From the NCBI RefSeq assembly GCF_001682855.1, contig NZ_MAQW01000012.1:62001-126000 (forward strand): DNA of 64,000 nt, given 5' to 3'. The notes under the pieces were generated by a model. The model had not been told where the DNA came from. It worked only from the letters and a program-made list of their open reading frames with translations, and ran no database searches. This document shows positions 7,607-16,185 of this stretch, piece after piece (position 1 is the stretch's first letter; every line of letters starts with the position of its first letter). This stretch comes from Bacillus sp. FJAT-27264. Lineage in GTDB: Bacteria; Bacillota; Bacilli; Paenibacillales; Paenibacillaceae. The translations under genes were made by a program, and so were the position numbers.

Positions 7607-7634
7607 ATAGTAGCAGATATTTGATTTTTTTCAA
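7607..7634 (-). promoter_or_regulatory. cysK promoter
   Basis: TTGAAA (7629-7634) and TACTAT (7607-7612) on the minus strand with a 16-bp spacer, about 45 bases before the cysK start. No S-box or T-box structure is visible. Confidence 0.6.
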
Positions 7635-7680
7635 CCGTGATCACACGGATTTCAACATTTCAACCTTCATTCTTAATCTA

Positions 7681-7717
7681 AAACAGGGTCCCTCCTTCAG
7701 TGAAGGGAAAGGACCCT
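7681..7717 (-). terminator. Terminator of the jetABC operon
   Basis: AGGGTCC (7685-7691) pairs with GGACCCT (7711-7717), with an inner CCTTCA/TGAAGG stem; on the minus strand TGTTTTAG follows. It comes 30 bases after the jetC stop, and no other ORF lies between it and jetC, so the operon ends here. Confidence 0.75.
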
Positions 7718-7746
7718 CATTTCAATGATTCAGTTGGTATACAAGA

Positions 7747-10700
7747 TCAGAACAGTGCCGAAGGCAGAAGCTTCCTGCCGCCCTTAACCAGCGTGGATTC
7801 CAGCATATCCCCTTTGGTTCCACCAAAGTAGAGCTGCCAGTATACGCCGAACCTAATACTAACATCATTCTTAACCAGCTCCGGCGGAGTAACAATCAGC
7901 CACTGGAACCGGAGTGCCTTGGAGATTTCAAACACCGGGTCCAGCACGTTGTTCGAGACCATCTCACCAAATGGATTATCATACAAGAAGACAGTCCAGC
8001 CCTTGTTCTCACGGTTCACCCGCTTGTGAGTCATAATCATCATCGCTACCAGCAGCTGAACGGACTGCCGCTGACCACCACTGCCGACAGCTTCATCCAA
8101 GGCCCCTCTGTTAATGACTTCCCAATCGGAATAATGATATTCCTCAGGAGCAGCATACAGGAAGTAGTTCTCTGTAACCGGCTTGTACACCTGGAGAACC
8201 GGGAAGCGGTTCTGGAAGGCGGCGTAGACGATCCGGCCGTCGTTAATGATTTCTTTGATTGCAGGAGCAGGTACCTGCTCCATTCTCGGATATTTCTTCA
8301 ACAGATCCTGGATACAGTGATTGAAATAGTTTGTGACCAGCGGCTCCACATCGTCAGTGGCACGTGGCACGTTGATATTCTTATAGCTCAACTTAACCAG
8401 TGGAAAAGCATGCTGATTCTCATTATGAATGATCATCCGGCGCTCCATCCGCTTCATGATATCCACAATCTGAATGACACGTTTGGAAGCCCGGCCGACC
8501 CACAGCTTGCGGGACAGCTCCATCCCTTCCTTGTCGCTCTGGATGCTCTCGATCTGGTCACGGGAGCTACTCAGCATGGAATCCAGCACCTGGCGGGCAA
8601 TATGGAAATCGTCCCAGTGAACGGTGTTCAGACGATCCTGAATTTTGGTCTCCAGATCTGCATTCCAGCCGCTCTTGGAGAGTCTGCTGCTTAGCACGTT
8701 CTTCTCCTCTTTGACTTTCTTAGAGAGCTCCGCCCGTTTCTCTCTCCGCTGTTTGATCTGAAGAAGCCATTGTGACACGAATGCCTCACAGCTCTCCTGA
8801 ACTCGCTGCTTCACCTCTTCCGGAATATCGCGGAGGTTCGCACGCTCTTCGATATGGGCGTTCATAATTTGCCGCTGATTGGATAAAGTCTGGATCAGCC
8901 GGTCTATACGCTCCAGACCTCGTTTACATTGACCAAGCAGACGCTCGTTGTCCTGGAAGCGCTGGTTAATCTCTTGCTCTTTGTAATCCAGCCCCTCCGT
9001 CCAGATTTCTACCGGACGCTCATGCTTCATCTTGATAGCTTTCTCGGCCTTGCTCAATTCTTTCTGCAGATTGTCCGTTACGGTCTGGCAGCGAATATAG
9101 TCATCATGGACCTGCTGATAGTCCTCCTCCAGCCTCGCCGTTTCATCCTTTTGACGTATTCTGGCCGCCATGATGGAATCGGCGGCATCGGACGGCTCGG
9201 GCGCGTTACGCCACCCGGCATCGATCCCGCCGAGCGTTGCTTCCAGCTCGTTCAGATTCTCCCGGGCAGCAGTGATCTGCGCCCCCCGAGTGCGGATATC
9301 CAGCTCGCTGCGGGAGAGCGATTGCTGGAGAGCTTCCACAGTGCTAAGCAGTTGCAGCAGCGTGTTCTGTTCCGCAGGGTCCACAAATTCAGAAGCTGCG
9401 GCTACTTCCTCTTCCATTACAGGCGCTTGTTGATCAGCCGGGAACACAAGCTCCGGGAACCAGTGCTGAAGCCTTGGGAAAAGCGAATACCGCGTATCGC
9501 CCATCCATTTCTCACGCTGGCCAGCCATGTTTTCTCTTTGTCCAGCAAGCTGGAGAAGCTGCTGATCTCTGACGGCGAGCTCTCTGACCAGCAGGCCTTT
9601 CCGTTCTACCGCTCTCTGCTTCTCCTGACGCGCCTCTTCATGCGCCCGGGTCCGCTCAATCCAGCTCTGTAGCGCGAGCTGTCGTTGCTGCTGTTCGAGG
9701 ATAGCAGCGGAGCTTTCTGCAAGCTCTCTGCCGAGCTGAACTATAAGGTCCTCATGGTCCTGTAACTCCGCATTCAGCTGACCCGTCTTCTGGCGCAGCT
9801 CTTGTTCCAGCAGTCTCCAAGCATCCAGCTTGGCGCGCAGGACCGACGTATTGTCCAGATGGAACAGCCGTTCATACTCCTGACGAGCGGATTTCAACTT
9901 GGACAAATACGCTTCACCGTCCTGCAGCTCCTGCTCCTGATCTTTGAGCTTGGCGGTGATGCCATTCTTCCAGTTCATAAACCGTTCCGGCTGTAGCACC
10001 ATTTGCAGCCCTTCGCTAGCAAGGAACATTAAGGCTGGAGAACCCGCAGCTGCCATATCCTCACGGATAAATAGCGGTACAGGGGATTTCAACAGCACCT
10101 CTTTCAGCATATCCGGCTGGATCTTCTCTGCTTCGCGCTTGGTGAGAATCAGAGCATAAGGCAGGAGCGGGTATCGCTCCAGCTCCTCTTCCCGGGCGAG
10201 ATAAGGGAGATCATTCAGGTAAGAGCTGCCCGCTACCGACTGGATTTTCAGATTATCCAGCATATCCTTGACGGTCAGAATATCCCCATTGGGGACCCAA
10301 TAGGGTTGATTCTGAAGCTCCACATCCAGTAGCTGATGATAATAATCCCGGCGCAGCCGCTTGTTCTGCTGCCCAGTCTCCTCGATTCGATGCAGGAACC
10401 TCGCGGTTATCTCTTCCTTCACTTCATATAGCGCTGTAGTTCCAAGCCGACTATGCTCGTCATACAACTCCAGCAACACAACAAGCTGTGACCACAGCTG
10501 TGATTCCCGCTGGTTCTGCGTATCCAGCAGGGCACTCAGCTCGGCAGTGTCTCGTTCATTGGCAGCGAGTTGTTCGGCTAGCCTTGTATGTGCCTTGTGC
10601 AGTGTCAAACGTTGTTCTTCCGCCGTTCTGACTCGCTCCTTCAACAATGCGGATGTCTCTTCCAGTTCCTGTATGGAGGCAAGCGATCGCTGAAGCGCGG

Positions 10701-12243
10701 GGGCAGGCGCATGAGCAGCTTCCGATCCATGCTTGGCGGCAAAGGTACCCATGTCCTCACTATACTTGCGAATGGTCGACGTCAGATCATTGATCATGAC
10801 ATCAAGAGTAGCCAATTCCCGCAGGGATTCATCCCGCTGCTTCCGCAGCGTTTCTTCTTCCCCAGTGAGAGTATGTAGAGAAGCTGTAAAGCCACTAAGA
10901 GTCTGCTTCCACAAAGTGGTAACGACATCCCACTGCTGCCGCAGATTCTCCTTCGTCTCCTGAATCACCTCTTGGCGCTCTTTCATTTCCATTGAGCCTT
11001 CAATGGCCTGAATTTCCTTCTGCCACTGCTCTATTTGCGATATCTGAAGCTTACGCTTGGCAAGAGAGTGAGCGATCTCCAGTTTCTTCTCCATTTCTTT
11101 GGAGTCCGTAAGCCGGCTGCGCGCACGATTCTGATGATCACTCAACGTGTTGAATTCCGCTTGCTTGGTCTCCAGCTCATCCTTGCTGCGCAGATACTTG
11201 AGATTATCTCCTTCGAAGCGAAGCTGTTCTGCTTCCTGATGATGCCCTGCAAGTTCGTCTGCGATCCGGCGGCGTTCGGTCTCGGCACTGTTCAGTTCTT
11301 CATGGATCACAGTGTACATCTGCCGACCTAGCAACTCCGTCTCCTGCACAGCTTCATCTGCTGCCGATCCTTCACCAACCAACTCATACAGCGGACCTGC
11401 CATGCCTAGAAACTCGGTATACGCCTGTTCCCGCTGCTCCAGCATAGGCAGGCGCTGAGCTACCGTTGCCGCATCAATGAACATCCGCTGTAGAGAGTTA
11501 TCGTCCTCCTTCAGCCCTTCGTTCAGGCTGGCACCGATCTCGGGAATGATCAGCTTCTCAAACACGTTGTGGTTCGTGAAGGCATCATGCTTTTTGAAAT
11601 AACCCTTGATCCCGCCTTCTTCCCCGTTGATTCTGCGCATATTGCGCCATTCGGCGATATGTATATCCCTGACTGCCAGGAAATCATAATATCTCTTCAT
11701 GTCCGAGCTGTGGCTGCCGAATGGCATGATCTCATTGCGATGTTCACGAACATATTGCTGAATAGTCTCAAAGTCCGCCGGTTCGCGGGTGGTCTCATCA
11801 TAGAGAGGTAGGGTGGAGAGATTCAGCTCTGCGCCTTCGCCGTATTCCAGCAGCGCATATAGCAAATAATCCACCTTGATATCCTGCTGGTCCAGCGAGT
11901 TATGTGCCGTCATAGCAATGCCAGTCGTGATATATTCGTTGCGCTCGCTATTATCCAATCGCCATTCTATCGCCACGTGGAAGGTGTAAGGCTTGAGCTG
12001 TTTTTTATGATTATGGAAAAAAGCCTCGACCTGGTTCTCGCTATCTTTTCCCCATGGTGTCTTCGGAATCAGGAGTTGGAAAATGGATTGCAGCAGCACC
12101 CCTTTCCCGCCCCCGTTCATCAGCGTGATCAACGTATTGGCAGGTCCCTCCTCATTGCAGAGATCCAGCACCATATCGTCATATTTCTTGAGCATTTTCT
12201 CATATTTGAGTCCGGCTATCCGAATGCGTTCAATCCGCGGCAT
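7747..12243 (-). CDS. jetC: SMC-like ATPase, JetC/MksB-type (type II Wadjet)
   Basis: About 1498 residues with SMC layout: N-terminal ATPase half, coiled coil (about 290-600), a hinge near 640-720 (YWVPNGDILTVKDML, SVAGSSYLNDLPYL), a second coil, and a C-terminal ATPase half. The Walker A is NGGGKG, with Gly where Ser/Thr normally follows the Lys (about Lys47). The signature motif is SGGQRQSVQ near 1388. The Walker B is FLYDNPFG, with Asn in place of the usual catalytic Glu. JetC translocates DNA and works with JetA (kleisin) and JetB (KITE-like). The ATG at 12243 has GGAAGG 8 bases upstream and overlaps jetB by 14 bp. Type II assignment comes from the partners; whether the motif changes are normal for the subfamily needs an alignment. 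Confidence 0.85.
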   Translation of the reverse strand: MPRIERIRIAGLKYEKMLKKYDDMVLDLCNEEGPANTLITLMNGGGKGVLLQSIFQLLIPKTPWGKDSENQVEAFFHNHKKQLKPYTFHVAIEWRLDNSERNEYITTGIAMTAHNSLDQQDIKVDYLLYALLEYGEGAELNLSTLPLYDETTREPADFETIQQYVREHRNEIMPFGSHSSDMKRYYDFLAVRDIHIAEWRNMRRINGEEGGIKGYFKKHDAFTNHNVFEKLIIPEIGASLNEGLKEDDNSLQRMFIDAATVAQRLPMLEQREQAYTEFLGMAGPLYELVGEGSAADEAVQETELLGRQMYTVIHEELNSAETERRRIADELAGHHQEAEQLRFEGDNLKYLRSKDELETKQAEFNTLSDHQNRARSRLTDSKEMEKKLEIAHSLAKRKLQISQIEQWQKEIQAIEGSMEMKERQEVIQETKENLRQQWDVVTTLWKQTLSGFTASLHTLTGEEETLRKQRDESLRELATLDVMINDLTSTIRKYSEDMGTFAAKHGSEAAHAPAPALQRSLASIQELEETSALLKERVRTAEEQRLTLHKAHTRLAEQLAANERDTAELSALLDTQNQRESQLWSQLVVLLELYDEHSRLGTTALYEVKEEITARFLHRIEETGQQNKRLRRDYYHQLLDVELQNQPYWVPNGDILTVKDMLDNLKIQSVAGSSYLNDLPYLAREEELERYPLLPYALILTKREAEKIQPDMLKEVLLKSPVPLFIREDMAAAGSPALMFLASEGLQMVLQPERFMNWKNGITAKLKDQEQELQDGEAYLSKLKSARQEYERLFHLDNTSVLRAKLDAWRLLEQELRQKTGQLNAELQDHEDLIVQLGRELAESSAAILEQQQRQLALQSWIERTRAHEEARQEKQRAVERKGLLVRELAVRDQQLLQLAGQRENMAGQREKWMGDTRYSLFPRLQHWFPELVFPADQQAPVMEEEVAAASEFVDPAEQNTLLQLLSTVEALQQSLSRSELDIRTRGAQITAARENLNELEATLGGIDAGWRNAPEPSDAADSIMAARIRQKDETARLEEDYQQVHDDYIRCQTVTDNLQKELSKAEKAIKMKHERPVEIWTEGLDYKEQEINQRFQDNERLLGQCKRGLERIDRLIQTLSNQRQIMNAHIEERANLRDIPEEVKQRVQESCEAFVSQWLLQIKQRREKRAELSKKVKEEKNVLSSRLSKSGWNADLETKIQDRLNTVHWDDFHIARQVLDSMLSSSRDQIESIQSDKEGMELSRKLWVGRASKRVIQIVDIMKRMERRMIIHNENQHAFPLVKLSYKNINVPRATDDVEPLVTNYFNHCIQDLLKKYPRMEQVPAPAIKEIINDGRIVYAAFQNRFPVLQVYKPVTENYFLYAAPEEYHYSDWEVINRGALDEAVGSGGQRQSVQLLVAMMIMTHKRVNRENKGWTVFLYDNPFGEMVSNNVLDPVFEISKALRFQWLIVTPPELVKNDVSIRFGVYWQLYFGGTKGDMLESTLVKGGRKLLPSALF

Positions 12244-12988
12244 GGACTTCACCTTCCTTTTCCGCCAAAGTCCGGCCGATCAAGCCTCTTAATTCCTGAT
12301 AACGGTCGACATCATGATACAGGTAGCGCATTCTCTCATAGAGTTCTTCACGCGGGAAGATCCGTTTCTCTTGTTCGGAGATAAAGACCAGCTTCTCCTC
12401 TTCCAGCAGCTTCATCCCTTCATGAATCAGGCCGATCCGCGAGTTGGCACCTCTGGACAAAAGATCGCTCTCCTCCTGGCTCTTGGTCTGCATGTACAGA
12501 CTGGACCATACCTTGTGCATGGCCTGAATATCGAGCTGCCACTGGCGGCTGAACCGGCCGTCCTCATCCATCTGAATCCAGGCCTGGAATAGCGAGGACA
12601 CCTGATCGGCGATCTGAATATAGGACATGCTGTCCTGGCCAGGTTTGAAATTCGTCTCGTCCTGATCCATTTCTGCCAGGAAGACTAGAATAATGATATT
12701 AATCGTATGTAAATGGGTTTTGCGCTCGATGCGCGAGTATTTGTTCTTCAGCTGCGTAAAATTCGTAGCGAAAACCGAGCCCAGCGGATTCACCAGCAGG
12801 TGGAGCCGATGCCCGGAATTCATCACCCGACAGCCCGCTTCTCTTGCCACATATTGAAGTGCGTCATATGAAGCGGTATCCTGCAGGCATTCAGCAGCGG
12901 CGGGATCATCGAGGGGCAGCACCTTTTTGCGGAGCAGTTCAAAAAACAGCCGTGATGCCTGCTGCACTTGTTCCAGCGAATAACTCAT
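12230..12988 (-). CDS. jetB: JetB-like subunit (DUF6063, MukE/MksE-like)
   Basis: 252 residues matching the DUF6063 family that sits between JetA and JetC in type II Wadjet systems. It is mostly helical with two likely winged-helix units: about 1-70 (LEQVQQASRLFFELLRKKVL) and about 175-235 (SRIGLIHEGMKLLEEEKLVFISEQEKRIFPREEL). KITE-like subunits of this kind bind the kleisin and DNA. It starts 18 bp after jetA and overlaps jetC, as expected for one operon. Function is inferred from family and position. Confidence 0.8.
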   Translation of the reverse strand: MSYSLEQVQQASRLFFELLRKKVLPLDDPAAAECLQDTASYDALQYVAREAGCRVMNSGHRLHLLVNPLGSVFATNFTQLKNKYSRIERKTHLHTINIIILVFLAEMDQDETNFKPGQDSMSYIQIADQVSSLFQAWIQMDEDGRFSRQWQLDIQAMHKVWSSLYMQTKSQEESDLLSRGANSRIGLIHEGMKLLEEEKLVFISEQEKRIFPREELYERMRYLYHDVDRYQELRGLIGRTLAEKEGEVHAAD

Positions 12989-13006
12989 GATATGCTTCTC
13001 ACCTTT

Positions 13007-14509
13007 CTATTCTACAATCGTAATCGTATATGGACTGATATCAAGGCCTGCCCAGGCCACACGCTGCGGCCCTTCCACAGCGATGGACGTCCGCAGCTTT
13101 TTACCACGCAGTACCTCCAGGTGAGGATTACCTGTTAACAAACGCGCGATCAGCTGCTGACATTCATCACTCCCACTGCCGCTGTTATCCTCCTGCTCCT
13201 GCACCGTAATTTCGGTCTGGAAGAATTGAATCCACAAATCGACCGCATTAGGAGTGGCAGCCCATTTGTACTGCTCTTCTGCTGTAAAAGTCTCCGCAGT
13301 GAATGTAAACATCCCCTGTTCTGCCAAGGTATGAAACACCGGCATCCACAGTTCGAGCACCTCTGCCCACGGAATGCCTTTGGCAATATAGGGTGGCGAA
13401 GGGTCCTGCTCCTCTTCTTCCAATTCATCCGGCAATAGTTCAGGCATAAAACCAACGTCCTGTTCTTCCCAAGCCCAAGGCAGCGGATAGACAAAATCCT
13501 GATTCGGCGCGAACAGACCACCGATCAGCAGATCCAGACTGTCCCCGGCAGGTAACCCCTCTTCCTTGACCCATTCCTCCCATACATGTGTACGGAAGTT
13601 GAAGCCCGTCGCCCCCCAGAACAATTCCGGAAAATTCAGCCGCAGATTCGTCTCCACCTCGAAAATATTAAGAACCATCTCGGCCAGCTCATCATGCACC
13701 CGTCTGGACAACTCCACCCGTTCCGACAGCAGTCGAATCTCGTTAAAGTCGATAACATCCTTCTCATCATTGGCGAGCCGGGCCAGAGAACGATGAATAT
13801 TATCAAAGTGCCTGCGCTCTTCGTCGAACTGTTGATGGATCTCCTCCAGCCGCTGGTGACGCGACACTCCGTATTCGCTGAAAATATGCTTTGGATTGCG
13901 GCGCAGCGCGTTTCGGTATTCCTGTTGCTGCTGCGTCATTTTGCGCACCCTGGAGATCAGTTCATTGACATCCTGCAGCGCCCGGGTCACTCGGCCATGC
14001 TTGATATGCATCTGAATTTCCAGCAGCTTGATGCTGATCTGGAATTCCTCGATAATCTCGTGGCTCATGAAGATCAGCTCCATGGCATACTCCGAAAGCC
14101 GGTAGATTGTCTTGCCGTTCTCCTCCCAGCTACTCCGCGTCGCGTCTTCGTCTACCGTAAAATATTTATACTTCTGCAGCGCCATCTGCCGTGTGGCATC
14201 ATCATAATACCAGGATTCAAAATCCCCGCCGTTCCCGCTCCACAACAAACCGTCTACCAAACGTTCCACCGACTCGGTTGTGCCTAACAGCGCTATATTA
14301 AATCGCTCCAGCGCCGTCCAGACTAACGCAATGATATCTTCCTTCGAGCGTCTTTCATTAGATTCCAGTTCCAGATAATAGACTTGCAGCAGAACGCTTA
14401 ACGCCAGCATCTCTTTATAAGGATGAATCTCCCCAAGGTTCATACCAGCACCCAGATTCCATAAGGGATTCAACCGTTTATTCCGCTCACCAAAATCAGA
14501 CCAGTTCAT
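13007..14509 (-). CDS. jetA: JetA-like kleisin subunit (Wadjet type II)
   Basis: 500 residues resembling the Wadjet JetA family. The N-terminal 160 residues look like paired winged helices (NPLWNLGAGMNLGEIHPYKEMLALSVLLQ; FTVDEDATRSSWEENGKTIYRLSEYAMELI). A long helical middle (about 160-310) contains RVTRALQDVNELISRVRKM and heptad-like stretches. An acidic linker with EEEEQD (about 380) leads to a C-terminal domain. This matches a kleisin that bridges the two ATPase heads. It is the first gene of the operon. The ATG overlaps the TGA of an upstream micro-ORF (ATGA), and an in-frame TGA two codons upstream excludes a longer start. The nearest SD-like sequence, GAAGGG, is 11 bases away and weak. 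Confidence 0.82.
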   Translation of the reverse strand: MNWSDFGERNKRLNPLWNLGAGMNLGEIHPYKEMLALSVLLQVYYLELESNERRSKEDIIALVWTALERFNIALLGTTESVERLVDGLLWSGNGGDFESWYYDDATRQMALQKYKYFTVDEDATRSSWEENGKTIYRLSEYAMELIFMSHEIIEEFQISIKLLEIQMHIKHGRVTRALQDVNELISRVRKMTQQQQEYRNALRRNPKHIFSEYGVSRHQRLEEIHQQFDEERRHFDNIHRSLARLANDEKDVIDFNEIRLLSERVELSRRVHDELAEMVLNIFEVETNLRLNFPELFWGATGFNFRTHVWEEWVKEEGLPAGDSLDLLIGGLFAPNQDFVYPLPWAWEEQDVGFMPELLPDELEEEEQDPSPPYIAKGIPWAEVLELWMPVFHTLAEQGMFTFTAETFTAEEQYKWAATPNAVDLWIQFFQTEITVQEQEDNSGSGSDECQQLIARLLTGNPHLEVLRGKKLRTSIAVEGPQRVAWAGLDISPYTITIVE

Positions 14510-14565
14510 CTTTCAACCAACCCTTCAATATCTAAAACTAGCATTCTCAATCCATCATCCTCCAT
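14506..14565 (-). CDS. Leader micro-ORF overlapping the jetA start
   Basis: Frame MEDDGLRMLVLDIEGLVER from ATG 14565, ending in a TGA whose TGA shares bases with the jetA ATG (ATGA). An alternative start is TTG at 14550, which has GGAGG 8 bases upstream and gives a 14-residue peptide. Since jetA has only a weak SD of its own, ribosomes ending this frame could restart at jetA. No homolog is known to me. The overlap and the SD are seen; coupling is inference. Confidence 0.4.
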   Translation of the reverse strand: MEDDGLRMLVLDIEGLVER

Positions 14566-14577
14566 AAAAATAACATA

Positions 14578-14615
14578 AACCCATATCCGCCCCTCGATGG
14601 GGATACATATGGGTT
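14578..14615 (-). promoter_or_regulatory. Hairpin in the jetA 5' UTR, attenuator-like
   Basis: AACCCATAT (14578-14586) and ATATGGGTT (14607-14615) form 9 bp, with an inner CCCC/GGGG stem and TCGAT loop. On the minus strand it is followed by TATGTTATTTTTATGG, a broken U-rich tract. It lies between the jetA promoter and the leader micro-ORF, so it could stop transcripts early. Confidence 0.5.
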
Positions 14616-14660
14616 GGAGATTTCAGCATTACCTCTTAACATACGGGAATATATGTTTCT

Positions 14661-14689
14661 ATTATAGCATAGTTGAGTATTTTTGCTAA
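14661..14689 (-). promoter_or_regulatory. Promoter of the jetABC operon
   Basis: TTAGCA (14684-14689), 17-bp spacer, then TATAAT (14661-14666) with an extended TGC just before it. Expected start near 14654 gives a 5' UTR of about 145 bases that holds the hairpin and leader ORF. Confidence 0.65.
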
Positions 14690-14839
14690 TTAGAGTACCG
14701 CCACAAAACGCGAAAAATGTACGCTATATAGAATGCATTAAAATAACAAACAAAGACTAGAAAAAAAGAGAGTTTATAACAAGGAATTCCCGAAGTGGAG
14801 TTAACGAGGATTAGATTAAATGGGAGCTGATTAATGAGG

Positions 14840-15005
14840 GGGGTTCCGAAGAACGAAGAGGAAGGCTAGGAACTGTAGGAGCGAAACGCTCGCCTGAAAG
14901 CATCCGCAGGAAAGTTCGGTCGGAAGCTTAAGCTGGACCCAGACTTCAACCGCTAAAGGCGGCATATAAAGAAGAAATCTGGGTACAACAGCGACCGGAA
15001 GTCCA
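14840..15005 (+). ncRNA. Structured intergenic block, possible ncRNA or repeat element
   Basis: No gene fits 14690-15099. On the plus strand the block folds into successive hairpins: GAGCG/CGCTC (14879-14891), CCTG/CAGG (14893-14910), and a larger stem CCCAGACTTC (14938-14947) with GAAATCTGGG (14974-14983) holding an inner CCGC/GCGG hairpin. Purine-rich single strands join them, and GACCGGAAGTCC follows. I recall similar blocks in other Paenibacillus intergenic regions but cannot confirm this. Strand is uncertain, and no promoter or terminator is clear. Confidence 0.35.
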
Positions 15006-15099
15006 AACATTCACTGAAGTGACGCCACCTGGAATGGCCACAACAATCTGCAGCAACCGCTTTTCAATCTTTTCCGTCCATAATGAATTCTAAGCTTCG

Positions 15100-15672
15100 T
15101 TATTCATTTTTCTCTAGATAAAAAAGATGATCTGTGGTTTTTAATGTATCGTCAACCGTTAAATAAGTTGATCGGCCCAAGTACAGCGGAATTTGCAACT
15201 TGGTAAAATCGGGAATTCCATCCTCTTGGAAAAGAGAGTCATCGCGATGAGCCTGCACAATTTCGCCTGTAATAAATTCGTGGCTACCATAGGAGTGAAT
15301 ATCTAGGATTTTGCATTCATATGCACCGTACGCGTCTGTGAGAATAGGGATATCCAATTTATGTCCATCACGATATGAAATATCGAACTCTTTAAATTTA
15401 TTCTTCTGGTTACCAGAAAACGTACCTGCGGCTTGAATCCAGTTAGAACGGCTTGCAGGAAGGAAATTGATTCCGAAAGATCCGCTTTCTACGATTAAGT
15501 TGTAAGAATACGTTTCTTTCCGAATTGAAATCCCATAAATCGCCGGTTGATACGAGATCAATGTGTGCCATCCTGCTGCCATCAAATTTTGTTTACCATC
15601 ATGACGGGAAGTAATCGAAGCGACGATTCCCGGATATGAGTACATCGATAATTGCTCTTTTGGTTGTAACAT
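15100..15672 (-). CDS. Flavin reductase family protein (FMN-binding split barrel)
   Basis: 190 residues with the flavin reductase-like split barrel: PGIVASITSRHDGKQNLMAAGWHTLISYQPAIYGISI near the start, SGSFGINFLP in the middle and the metal- or flavin-side segment AYGAYECKI near 120. Such proteins bind FMN and reduce or carry flavin for a partner enzyme; no partner is adjacent. The ATG at 15672 is preceded by AAGGAG at 8 bases; the GTG at 15681 lies in that SD. It has a strong promoter at 15814-15842 and no obvious terminator. Confidence 0.85.
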   Translation of the reverse strand: MLQPKEQLSMYSYPGIVASITSRHDGKQNLMAAGWHTLISYQPAIYGISIRKETYSYNLIVESGSFGINFLPASRSNWIQAAGTFSGNQKNKFKEFDISYRDGHKLDIPILTDAYGAYECKILDIHSYGSHEFITGEIVQAHRDDSLFQEDGIPDFTKLQIPLYLGRSTYLTVDDTLKTTDHLFYLEKNE

Positions 15673-15813
15673 AGATTTCACTCCTTGTTATTTTTATTTC
15701 CTCGGTTTAGTGTTTAAGCGGTGCGAACCTGTCTCGAACTTAAGTGATGGACTATTAACTAACTAATAGCAGGCAAAATTACATACCGTTATTTACTTTA
15801 TATATGTTAGTGA

Positions 15814-15842
15814 ATTATATTATATAACTACAATCGAGTCAA
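15814..15842 (-). promoter_or_regulatory. Promoter of the flavin reductase gene
   Basis: TTGACT (15837-15842), 17-bp spacer, TATAAT (15814-15819). Downstream of the -10 the 5' region holds TTCACT and AGTAAA as an imperfect inverted pair (about 15794-15815) and a repeated TTAGT, which could be a regulator site. The remaining 15843-16022 contains no gene; it has a 7-bp inverted repeat ATGATTC/GAATCAT at 15897-15916. Confidence 0.65.
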
Positions 15843-16022
15843 CGACCGTCTAGAAAATCATGATCTGGAATGTGATTTGTGGAAGAATATATTGAAATGA
15901 TTCTAAAATGAATCATGGATCTGTTTCAGGCCCAAAGTAGGTCATTTAGGAAAATTCTACGCAAACTCAAATGTGTAATCGCTGTGGATACTTCGAAAAG
16001 GGCCTAACGGGGAAGGCGAAAA

Positions 16023-16070
16023 AAGAAGCAATCCCCCGGCCCTTACAAAGCAGGGGGATTGCTTCTTTTT
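16023..16070 (-). terminator. Strong bidirectional terminator
   Basis: AAGAAGCAATCCCCC (16023-16037) and its perfect complement (16053-16067), with T-rich runs on both sides. It lies 119 bases past the GNAT stop. Between it and the stop, CTTAGCGTAC occurs twice (16105 and 16146). Confidence 0.8.
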
Positions 16071-16185
16071 AGATGGATCATTGAGCTAATTTATTTCAAG
16101 GTGTCTTAGCGTACGCATTTTCATGCGCTGCCGACTTTATTTTTCCTTAGCGTACCTTTTTCGCATTTTGTTGACTGTACCCTAA

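Noticed and set aside
7560..7634. Longer N-terminus of cysK from 7634
   Set aside because: The extra 25 residues have no ribosome site and cover the likely promoter; homology begins at the 7559 ATG.
6621..7746. Search for JetD downstream of jetC
   Set aside because: Only a terminator and then cysK, with a clear PLP lysine motif; no Toprim-like pattern was found.
8026..8694. 222-codon plus-strand ORF and other plus-strand ORFs in 8.9-12.4 kb
   Set aside because: Antisense to jetC, with no SD and no protein-like composition; jetC is intact on the other strand.
13586..14287. 233-codon plus-strand ORF inside jetA
   Set aside because: Antisense to a gene with clear family match; no ribosome site.
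14690..14839. Possible promoter or small ORF upstream of the structured block
   Set aside because: Only AT-rich sequence and no SD-led frame; nothing could be supported.
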